Source: Populus alba | Taxonomy: Eukaryota > Streptophyta > Magnoliopsida > Malpighiales > Salicaceae | DNA length: 64,000 nt | Assembly: GCF_005239225.2 (NCBI RefSeq) | Contig: NC_133302.1 | Span: forward strand, 6,386,001 to 6,450,000 | Direction of reading: 5' to 3' | Shown: one piece after another, positions 44,815 through 54,753 of the stretch | How the letters are laid out: each line of letters begins with the position of its first letter | How positions within the stretch are numbered: the stretch's first letter is position 1 | The notes under the pieces: generated by a model | What the model saw: only the letters and a program-made list of their open reading frames with translations | The model's database searches: none | Told to the model about the DNA's origin: nothing | Translations under genes and position numbers: made by a program

Positions 44815-45740
44815 GGTAGTGCGTTTTTTAACCCTACCTCCTTTTGAGTGCGCCTTTGAGCCCTCACCTCCATTTTGAGTGCGCCTTTGAGCCCTCATCC
44901 CTTCGGTAGTGCGTTTTCTAACCCTACCTCCTTTTGAGTGCGCCTTTGAGCCCTCACCTCCATTTTGAGTGCGCCTTTGAGCCCTCATCCCTTCGGTAGT
45001 GCGTTTTCTAACCCTACCTCCTTTTGAGTGCGCCTTTGAGCCCTCACCTCCATTTTGAGTGCGCCTTTGATCCCTCATCCCTTAGGTAGTGCGTTTTCTA
45101 ACCCTACCTCCTTTTGAGTGCGCCTTTGAGCCCTCACCTCCATTTTGAGTGCGCCTTTGAGCCCTCATCCCTTTGGTAGTGCGTTTTCTAACCCTACCTC
45201 CTTTTGAGTGCGCCTTTGAGCCCTTACCTTTATTATTGAGTGCGCCTTTTGAGCCCTCATCCCTTAGGTAGTTGCGTTTTCTAACCCTACCTCCTTTTGA
45301 GTGGGCTTTTGAGCCCTCACCTCCATTTTGAGTGCGCCTTTGAGCCCTCATCCCTTTGGTAGTGCGTTTTCTAACCCTACCTCCTTTTGAGTGCGCCTTT
45401 GAGCCCTTACCTTTATTATTGAGTGCGCCTTTGAGCCCTCATCCCTTAGGTAGTGCGTTTTCTAACCCTACCTCCTTTTGAGTGGGCTTTTGAGCCCTCA
45501 CCTCCATTTTGAGTGCGCCTTTGAGCCCTCATCCCTTTGGTAGTGCGTTTTCTAACCCTACCTCCTTTTGAGTGCGCCTTTGAGCCCTCATCCCTTTGGT
45601 AGTGCGTTTTCTAACCCTACCTCCTTTTAAGTGTGCCTTTGAGCCCTCAACTCATTCCAAGTGTGCCTTTGAGCCACCACCAGTCAGGTAGAGCGTTTTG
45701 TAACCCTACCTCCTTTTGAGTGCGCCTTTGAGCCCTCACC
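44815..45740. repeat. 90-bp tandem repeat (trimer of about 30-bp units) in element C
   Basis: gcgttttctaaccctacctc recurs at 44821, 44911, 45001, 45091 and 45181, exactly 90 bp apart, then with small indels to 45740. Each 90-bp unit contains three related segments: gagtgcgcctttgagccctc + acctccatttt, gagtgcgcctttgagccctc + atcccttcggta, and gtgcgttttctaaccctacc + tcctttt. The array lies upstream of the polypurine tract of C. Confidence 0.95.
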
Positions 45741-45744
45741 AACA

Positions 45745-45832
45745 TTTTTCTGGGTAGGTCACCCATTACAATGCGACCAATTCTCCATGTTTTATATCTG
45801 GGTAGGTCACCCATTACAATGAGACCACACTT
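45745..45832. repeat. Two repeat units in C shared with the array of B
   Basis: gggtaggtcacccattacaa followed by tg(c/a)gacc occurs twice. It is the reverse complement of the ggtctcattgtaatgggtga units of B at 42060-42445; since B and C lie in opposite directions, the repeat has the same sense in both elements. Confidence 0.88.
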
Positions 45833-46027
45833 CACATTCTTTCCTTTTTTTTTCGGGTTAAAGGGGATTGGTGAAAGGAATCTCAGTTTAGCCCAACCAT
45901 ACACAGGACTTTGGGTCCGGTTGAAGTTTTAGGTCAATCAAATTTTGAGACGACCAGTTTCGGAAGACCAATGTTATTTTTTCTTTACAACACTTACTAT
46001 GCACAAATCTTTGCTCCGTAAGCATTG

Positions 46028-46043
46028 TAAAGAGGGGGGCAAC
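46028..46043 (+). promoter_or_regulatory. Polypurine tract of element C
   Basis: taaagaggggggcaac abuts the 3' LTR at 46044. Confidence 0.8.
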
Positions 46044-47735
46044 TGTTGTAACCCATTTTTGGGTCCCCATAAAAAAATAATAAATACAAAAAAAAAAGTC
46101 AAAGAAAGCTCAAAACAGTGCCGTTTTGAACGGCACTGTTCCCCTTTCTTCCCGGCCGAACACACAGCAGCAAAGAAGGAAAAAGAATGCATATTTAATG
46201 ACGCCGGTCCCTCAAGCCCACCGACCGCCGGTCCCTCTAGCCCGCCGACCGAAGACATTGGCCGACCACCTACCGCACCGCCGAAACTGAGGTAGGCACG
46301 CCTGGACAGCCACGCCCGACCAGCCGCCGCATGACCCGTTCCTTGGCTCCACAATGAAAAAAACATGCTCACGGGCTCTATAAATAGAGGAGAGGAGACC
46401 CGAGAGAGGGGAGGAGGAGAAGACGGAGAGAGAGGGAACAGAAGGGAGAAGAGAGGGGGAAGACCGAGAAAAGAGAGGAGAGAAGGCAGAGAAGAGAAAG
46501 GAAGAAGCAGAGAAGAAAACAGAAAAAACAGAGGAGAGAGAGAGAAGGAAAACCTCCGGCCACCGCGAACCGCCAGCACTGCCACCGCCACCCCTGCCAC
46601 AACAGTTGCTGCCAACATCACCACCGCTCCAGGTAGCCTTTCCCATCGTTTCTTTTTGTTCAGTTTCATCTGCATGCAGAACGTTTACGTTCTGCAGCAG
46701 ATGAAGATTAATTAGCGAGTTACTGTGCACAGCACAATAACTCGCTAATTAATTCACGGTTACTGTGCATGTGCACAGTAACCCGCAGATTAATTCTCTG
46801 GTTACTGTGCACACAGTAACCCGGTTACTATGTGCACAGTAACTAGCCCATTCTTTGGGCCAGGTTCGGCCCAACCCATATATTTGGGCCTGATCCGGCC
46901 CATTAAAAAAATATATATATTTTTTTTTCAGCATTTTATTTTTCCATGTAATTTTTATGTCGTTTTGATTAATATTTGGTGGTATTTTTTTTTATGTTGT
47001 TAAACATACAAAAATCTGATTTTCAAATACCCGGTTTTCGTCAAAAAACTTCCAAAAATACAAAAAAATTGAAAAAAGAGAAAAAAAAATGTTTTTGTGC
47101 ATACGGCCAAGTGTCTCAAAGCTAAAAAATTCATATTGTATTTTTCATACACCAAAAAAAATATTTTAGCATGCATTTTGGCTTTAATAACCAGTTTATT
47201 AAAGTCAAGAGAATATTGGCCAATATTTCAAAAACAACAAAAATTTTATTTTGTTTGTCTCTTAGTATCCGGGGTATGACTTTACACGTAATGCATATTC
47301 CGGATGTTTAATTCTTTTTTTTTTTTGGACAATAGAACCTGGGGTATGACATTACACGTAATGCGTATTCCGGATATTTAATTCTTTTTGTTTGGACACT
47401 AGAACCCGGGGTATGACATTACATGTAATGCATATTTTGGACAATAAGAAACCACAACATGACTTAGATTTTATTAGACAAAACAATGCAGCCTACCTTA
47501 GGTAGGGCGTAGTTGGGGTGCTAACACCTTCCCTTTACGCAACCAGTCTCCGTACCTGATCTCTAAAGACCAGTAAGGGTTCCTAGTAACCAGAATACTA
47601 GGTGGCGACTCCCAGTCCATATTTTCACATGTAGAGACAAGAATTCCTTGTCTCTCCTTATTTGCCAGGAATAAATATTCCGTTTTTTTTTCCATTAAGG
47701 GTGGACGATCGCCGCGCTGCCGCACACGTGCGACA
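46044..47735 (+). repeat. 3' LTR of element C (1692 bp, full length)
   Basis: Starts tgttgtaaccc, TATA box at 46379, ends cacacgtgcgaca. The end block (about 47490-47620) is the reverse complement of the conserved block in the LTRs of A and B, including tggcgactcc at 47603-47612. Three copies of an about 65-bp unit with ggggtatgacattacacgta lie at about 47270-47440. Confidence 0.9.
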
Positions 47736-50700
47736 TGATTGATTGTGTGCATCATGCCAATACCCATCAAAATTGTTAATCAGTCATGAACTTGCCTCTA
47801 TTTGAAACAGTACTCTTCAAGTACATGTTATCATCAGCCTTCTTGGAACTCATTCAGTCATCCAATCATGCATCTCATAGCTTGCAGTACAAAGGCTCAT
47901 GGTTGTATGCTCAGTGCTCTTCTCATGGACTCCTTTCAACTCTTCTAATCAGATTGTGAAAAGAAATGCCTCGGCCTCATCAATGATGCTACTTCTATCA
48001 CCCATACTCATGCGGTGAAGTGCTCATCTGGCTTAAAACAAATTGTCCCACACAGTCAGTCTTCGGGGTGGGTGCCTTTCTGACATTCATTCAATGCAGT
48101 TGCGTGGTAACGTCTGTCGATAACCATGTTTCAAAGGATGACAATATGAGATTGTCCTTCCAGTGCAGCATTGTTCCACAGTCAGTCTTGGTGGTGTGCA
48201 TATGTTTGATGTTCATTCAAATGCACTCACCCGATAACATCTGTCAGGAGTCATAGCCATGTTTCAGAGGGTTACCCAAGATGAAGATATGAAAATATCC
48301 TTCAAGTGCAGTGTTGCTCATCAATTGTTGCTGAAGTTCACTAAATCATGGATTGTCTTTGAACAACATTGCCCCTAGTTGATCTGAACATGCTCATTCT
48401 TCTGTTTACAACCAAATGGCTTTTGTGAATGCCAGGAATGACTTTGATGGACTTTGATGACTCATCATGTGATTCTTTCTTTGCCCCCAGTTGATCTGGA
48501 TACTGTTTGTTTTCCTTCTTAAGGTCCACTGTATTGCCCCCAGCTGCTCAACTTTTCAAGGAGTGTCGAGGACTTCAATGTCATTTCTATCAACGATTTT
48601 GCATACTCAATCAATGTTCTTCTGTGTTTGATAATCTTCCTTGTTCTGGAATCAACTCTCATATTTCAAAGATCATGTCTATTCAAAGTCTAGTTTGTTG
48701 AAATGAAATCAGAGATGTCCCTTTTTTTGGAAATCTTTTGAAAATCAAGCTTTTTGATCAAAGACCAACACACGTTATTCGAAATACACAGTCCTTTGAT
48801 TGTCTTGTATTTTGAAAACAGAAATCGACCCGTTGTAGGATTAAAATGGCTTTTTTCCATGGTTCTTTGTATCAATTTGAATCCTTGATATTGGGTATAT
48901 CATTTGATGGTCTGTGATGAGGTGACATTTTTGTGAATTTCAAAAACAAGATGCTCAGGCTTTATCAAGAAAAGTTGTTTCTTTTCTTAGCATTTATTTT
49001 ATCAGCATGCATAATAACCAATAGCTTAATTCATGAAGTCACGACCCTTATGGAAAAGCTCTTTAAGTTTTGAGAGCGCCATTTATCGGTTCAAATTGCT
49101 TACTTGATTAAAAAGGGCTTTTAAAAGCACGTAATGCAGGCTATGGTTCATGGCTATGAAAGAAAAGAATTTCAAAGGCTCAAAAGGTGTTTGAGGGTTT
49201 CAAAGACCTAGGATCAACATCAACTATTCATCAACTCTTTTCTATTGTTGTCTTGGTAGAGGAAATGCCATATAACCTTGTTAACCTCAAAGATCAGTCT
49301 TTTCTTAACATAAGTCATAATCAAAATCCACGTTTCCATGATGAATAACCAACCTTAATCATCTGATAACATCAGAGGCTCTATAATGGATACCAAAAGT
49401 CACGTTTATAACTTAGTCTTTTTCTGGTGTTGACTTTTGTCGTGCCTTTCCTTGATTGAAATTTCTTTTTCTCTTTATAGACTTGATAACATTCTCCTTC
49501 CTTTATCTTTGACATGTATTTAAGTGAAGGCAATTTCAACTTCCCTTTTTTTTTTTTGTTCTCTTTTTTTTTCACAACCTTCCTCAAAATTTTCTTATAT
49601 GCCCCCAGTCTATATGTCTTCTTCTAGCTCTCTCTCAATCATTGGACTTTTGTTCTAAGCCTTCCTCTTTATCCATTAATCATATCAATGTCTCCAACAT
49701 ATCTATCATTTGCCCCAAGTGTGGGGTGTGATCCTAGTCAGGGTTTTCATGAAAAGATATTTTATCCAGCTCAAAATGGGACTACAAGGGATATAACCTT
49801 TAGAAAGTGAAGGGATATCAAAGATGGCCTTTTCTCATTTCAAGCAAGGTCAGTTAGAACTGATAAATTATGCATACTGCTAAAACTTAGCTATATGATG
49901 TGTGGTTCAGTTTCAAAAGGTATGAGTTCAAAATTGTTTGGTCACGTCATGTCATTTCAACAAGAATCGAGTCATTTCTGCAATCAAAACACTTTTAATC
50001 TTCCAGATTGATTAACCTTTATCGCATGTTGGAGTTTGATCAAAATATTTTGTCAGAATAAAATGTTAAACATCTATTGATTTCAAAACAACAAAAAGAT
50101 AAAAGCAAGGCATGTTTCGTTGAAGGATGAGATGTGATCCCAAAACAAAATGCAGAATTCCAAAACAATATGATTGATTGTTCATCACCATTCTTGAATC
50201 AGCTTTTCTGGCAATATTTGCGTTTTGCCAAGCACTTTCGATCAACATGTCATTCTGAAGATGTTCGGGGGACAATATAGCCAATGACACCCTTCTTCAC
50301 CGACTCCACTTGTCTCTTGCTCACCAACTTTCAGACTCAATTCTTGCAATTCTTGAAACTGTTCACTTGAAATGGTTGAGGACCCCACCATGACATCACA
50401 TCTCTTTTCTGGATTATACCAACTAGAAATTGGTGGTTGCATGGGATTTGTCGGAGTCAAGCAAAATTCTGGAATCTGGCAGATGCTGGTCGACAAACTT
50501 AAACAGCAGAGGAATGTCCCATCTTGGCAAATACATTTGAGCAATTGATGCTACCGTGAGACCTGGCTAGACCACATAATTAAGGTTTCACACCGTCAAA
50601 GTCATCTCCTGATTCACCTCTCATCATTGTTCTGGAATCCATGGCAGATCCTTCAATCTTTCCTCTCTTCATAGCTTGTTCAATTCTTCGGCAAATCCTC

Positions 50701-51909
50701 ACAACATCATTTCAATCTTCCAATGTTGTTGTGGTTGGCTGCGGATTGTTAGAAAACTTTCCAACAGCTTGGTAACCTTGGCAGCGCCCAGAAACTTGTA
50801 TTATCGCCACTACCGACGTGTGGAATCACTCATTGTCACTATTGGAAGAGCACCTGATGAATCTGAATCTCCATTATTTCTTCTTCGATTTCTCTCGAAC
50901 GGTACAGCAAACAAACATCTATAGAGGAAGTCCTGCTCTGTTGAAATTTCAGTATTCTTCATGTTTTTCAGTCTAGGCATGTCTCCTCTCTACTTTTGCG
51001 TTTTAGTATTGACACTGTTTAGAGGAAAATCATAGATGATCTGAGACTACTGTGTTCTTTCTTGGATTTCCCACTTGCGGATCCACAAACAGAGTCCTGC
51101 CGAGAGAGCTCTGCTACGATGAAGTTTGATGTCTGCTCATATTTTTCGGACAAGGTCTGGCTCTTCAACCTACTAAGAGGTTTTCGTGCTGAAACTGATG
51201 AGAGAAATATTTGTAGCATATGCAACTTATAAATCCCCTCTTGCATTCCCAATTTGCAGAGCCATAAATGGATTTTTGTAGAGAGAGCTCTGCCACGTAG
51301 AAGTTCAGTGTCTAATCATGGTTTTTCAGACCAACATCTTGTGCTGCTGAAATGGAATTGAGGTCATAATTGGGGTAGCTTCAAAGAAGACTAATGCACC
51401 ATGTACAAGAGGCTAGTAGTCATTGGGTTCCATTAGATGATGTGGAGGCGATGAATACTTAACAGCGCAACTGGACAGGAATCAGAGTTGTCATTAGTTG
51501 ATGACTGAAGGCATTGTTGCGGTTGTTCATGACTGAAAAGAAGAGATATAGCTTCAATTGGATGTGAACAAGCAGTGTTCCTATAGAAGCCTATACAGAC
51601 ATTCTCTTTCCATTTGATGCTCAACACTTGAGCAGATCTGAGTCCAGCTACTTCACCTTCGATGCTCTCAACCTTAATCTGATAATGAGCCTCTATCTGA
51701 CACATTTCTTCACTTTCATCATCTTTCTTCAATCACTTGCAGCACAACTTGTACAGGGGACCTACCTTTCAACCCGGTTCATGCATGATAAATGGATGAA
51801 CATGTAATCTATATGATGAACTCGCCCTTCAAGGGGTGACAATATGATCGTAACTCTTGTATGATGGAACAAGAATCATGATTTTTGCCCAAACTCTCCA
51901 ATGAAAATT
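47736..51909 (-). other. Element B interior right of C: non-coding repeats and gag scraps
   Basis: No long open frame. 48043-48315 is a diverged duplication of about 135 bp (cacagtcagtcttcggggtg and ccacagtcagtcttggtggt). The phrase tgcccccagttgatctg recurs around 48370, 48480 and 48535. On the minus strand, small matches to the gag ORF of A remain: WYNPEKRCD near 50430 (compare WYKPDLTCEYH in A) and IEAHYQIKVESIEGEVAGLR near 51660-51710 (compare LESHYQTELESVKNEVSRL at the start of gag in A). Confidence 0.65.
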
Positions 51910-52385
51910 TTCGGAGTGACGGCCAATGCTTCAAGAAGGGTTTGCTCGGATGCAAAACAAATATTTACGGAGCATACATCCTACAGGCAGGTTCTATTCA
52001 TTTTACGTGAGACAGGGTAGGTTTGCTACTTGGTCTCTAAAAGGGGTCTCTTGTTGTCCCAGTGATTGCCCTCGTAAAGGCAATATAGGGGCCCAGCAGG
52101 TAATTGGTTGGCACGTGTCCAACTATTACCAGTCTAAGCACTCAACGAAGAGTTGGGGTTTACACAAACTTCAACCTTGACTCAAGTCATAAGGTAAGCT
52201 GCTAGTCCCCCACCTAACTTAAAGCAGGTGTGTGCTTAACAAAAATTAAAACTTGTGATGCATGAGAGAATTATATACAATGCATGAATAAAACACAAAT
52301 AAATAAAACAAAGCACCAAAGAAAAAATAAAATTGAACACATCAAAACACAAAGCTTAGTCCGATAAAGTTGAAAACAATACCTT
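51910..52385 (-). other. 5' leader of element B
   Basis: Matches the leader of element A at 23450-23930, including acgtgagaca, cccagtgat and cttgactcaagtcataagg. Confidence 0.8.
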
Positions 52386-52403
52386 TCCCCAGTGGAGTCG
52401 CCA
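52386..52403 (-). promoter_or_regulatory. Primer-binding site of element B
   Basis: Minus strand tggcgactccactgggga, three bases from the 5' LTR; identical in sequence and spacing to element A. Confidence 0.82.
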
Positions 52404-52406
52404 TTC

Positions 52407-54748
52407 TGTCGCACCCCAAAAAAAATCAATCAGGCGCGCGACATCGACTGGCGATTTTTCTCGTTGTTGAGTTTGCTTTGAATTCGTTCGTGGGAGTCGC
52501 CACCTAGTAATTTATTGAGGGCTACTAGGAAACCTGATGTACTGGTCTTGTCAGAGATCATGGGTAAGAGACTGGTTATGGTTAGGGAAGGTATTAGCAC
52601 CCCTAACACACCCTACCTGAGGTAAGCTGCTTCATGTTCTGATGTGATTTGAAAATTTAAAATATTAATTAAATTCTTAGGCTTGAATAAATCAGTTATT
52701 AAATCCCCGAATATATGTAGAAACTTGTCCTCATATTTTCATGGAAAATACAACTTGATTTTATTTGTCCTTGAGATATTTAACCATATTTAAATTAACA
52801 AATAATTCTTTTTGTCCTTTTTTTAATTTTTATAATTCAATAACATATAATAAAAAATACAAACACACACATTCATATTTCACTATTTTATTTTTTTTGT
52901 TTCTTTTCTTTTCTTTTTCTTTTCTTGTCTTTTCTTTCCATAATACAAATACAAATACAAATACAAATTCAAAACTAAATAAGAAATTACATCAAACGAA
53001 AATTACATTAAAATTACAATAACAGCCCTAAAAACAATATGGAATTCACAGGAACACCTTTTGCACCACTGAAACAGTGCTGGGAGCATTTTCAGGGCAA
53101 CTGAACGCTGGTGGCGCGTCTTCCCACGCGCCACCGCACCGCCATGAAATCTAGGCAGCGTGAGGGGCTGTAATGGCTTCCTCTCCTCTTCCTTTTCTCT
53201 CGCCGGCGGTGACCTGCAATAACAGAAAATGCACAACACAGTCGATTTTAGTTTTTTAGATCTGTTCAAGTTCTCTTCAGATCTGTCCCGTGCGGGTCTT
53301 TTGAATCTGCCTCGCTGCAGATCGGTCATCTCCTTCCTCTCCTCCGTTTCAGGTGGCCAGCAGTGAAGAGGGAAACGACTGAGAAGGGGGCGTTGCCGCT
53401 GGGACTGTTCGGCCGCTGCTGTGGTCGTCGCTGGTTCTTCAGTTGCGAGGAGATCGGGTGCTGCTGTGGAGGAGCTGCTGCTGTTGGAGGATGGCGTTGA
53501 TGGTCCGGAGGAGGAGGTGACGCTGCTGAGAGGGGGGAGGGTCTGGTGCTGGTCGGCGATGGACTGGAAGAAATGAAGTGAGTTGCGGTGGAGGCAGAGG
53601 TGGAAGGTCCAGCGGTGGTGGCTCCGGCGTGCTGGGGAGAGTCTGAGCTGGCTGTGAAAGATGAGAAGAAAAAAAATCGGGTGAAGGCTGCCTTGGAGAA
53701 CTGGTTCGGTGCTGGGAGAAGGAAGATGGACGGCTGGTTTCGGGTTCGGTGAGGAAGGGGAAAATCAGTTGTGGCTGGTTGAAGGAGAAGAAGAGAATGG
53801 TTCCGGTGTTGAAAGGAAAACCAAACAAAGCAGAGGATAGGGGGGGTTGGTTCGGTTGTCTTTGGGTGAGAACCAGAAAGAAGAAAAAAAATAAAAAAAT
53901 TCAAAGTGGTGGGGGGCTGGCCAGCGGCTTCAACGGGGAAAGAAGAAAAAAAATCAAAATGGAGGCTTGTTTCACAGCCGGTCAAAAATCAAAACCAGGG
54001 GGGGGCTGCCTTGGTTTTCTGATGGTGGCTGCCCGGGAGAAAAAAAAATAATTCACCAGTGGGGAAGGGCTTTATTTGGGTGAGCGGCTGCCTTGGCTTC
54101 TCTTGGTGTTGATGAGAGGGAGATGAAAAATCCCAAAGGGATTGGGGCTTGTGGGTGTCTCCCCCCTCCTGCTGGATCTTCCCCAAAAAAAATGGCTCCC
54201 ATCTCCCTCCTTTTACAAAGCTGGAGATGAGAAGAAATAAAAGCTTTCATCATGAGGAGGGCCACCATTGTCGGCCATTGTCGGCGGGAAACAAAGAAAA
54301 GAGGAACCATGGGTGGGGTTGAGCTGCTAATTTTCAGCCGAAAGAGAGGGTTAAATAATGGTCTTGGGCCAGGGGCAACGACTAGTTTCGGGTGAAGAAA
54401 AAAAATTCTTAGGTTGCCTCTCCTTCCAAAATTCAAAATTCCCTTAGGCAAAAATATTGTTTCGGCCTCAAAATTGGTTCTTTAATTTTTTTTTTTTTGT
54501 AAAATTTGATTTTTCTTGTTTTTTTGTATTTTTTGAAAACGAGCAATATCAACGTCGACTCGATGAGGAAAATCAATGACGCGTTTGAAAATCCTTTGAA
54601 AAATTAAATTCTTTTTAGACGACGTTGAAAATGCTAAAATGACGAAAATATATTAAAAAACATATTTTTTGGATTTTCTTTGTTTTTCTCTATTTTTGGA
54701 TTTTTTGAAAATATATAAAAAACATGGGTCAAAAATTGGGTAGCAACA
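52407..54748 (-). repeat. 5' LTR of element B (2342 bp)
   Basis: Nearly identical to 38890-41229, with the same ends. It is followed by the agctt target duplication. Confidence 0.93.
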
Positions 54749-54753
54749 AGCTT

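Larger units (their letters stand above)
43117..47735 (+). mobile_element. Ogre-family retrotransposon C, deletion derivative nested in B
   Basis: Starts tgttgtaaccc (43117) and ends cgtgcgaca (47735), flanked by the 5-bp duplication tgatt (43112-43116 and 47736-47740). The right LTR is 1692 bp (46044-47735). The left LTR copy (43117 to about 44160) is almost identical to its first 1040 bp and then breaks off, so the end of the LTR, the primer site, the leader and all coding regions were deleted. What remains inside is a hairpin, a 90-bp tandem-repeat array and a polypurine tract at 46028-46043. The LTR start and end match the family of element A. Both target duplications are intact, so the deletion happened before or after insertion without touching the borders. 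Confidence 0.9.
38890..54748 (-). mobile_element. Ogre-like retrotransposon B: non-autonomous, recent, interrupted by element C
   Basis: LTRs at 38890-41229 (3') and 52407-54748 (5', minus sense) are nearly identical: by eye about 3 substitutions and 9 short, mostly homopolymer, indels over 2.34 kb. The 5-bp target duplication agctt is at 38885-38889 and 54749-54753. The primer site (52386-52403) equals that of element A, and a polypurine tract lies next to the 3' LTR (41230-41244). The interior holds the A-type leader, gag scraps and non-coding repeats, with no readable protease, RT or integrase. It must have been moved by proteins of an element such as A. Element C (43117-47735) sits inside. 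Confidence 0.92.

Noticed and set aside
44791..45351. Repetitive minus-strand frames of the type RRTQNGGEGSKAHSKGG
   Set aside because: They are simple translations of the 90-bp tandem repeat, whose length is a multiple of three and so keeps a frame open without selection.
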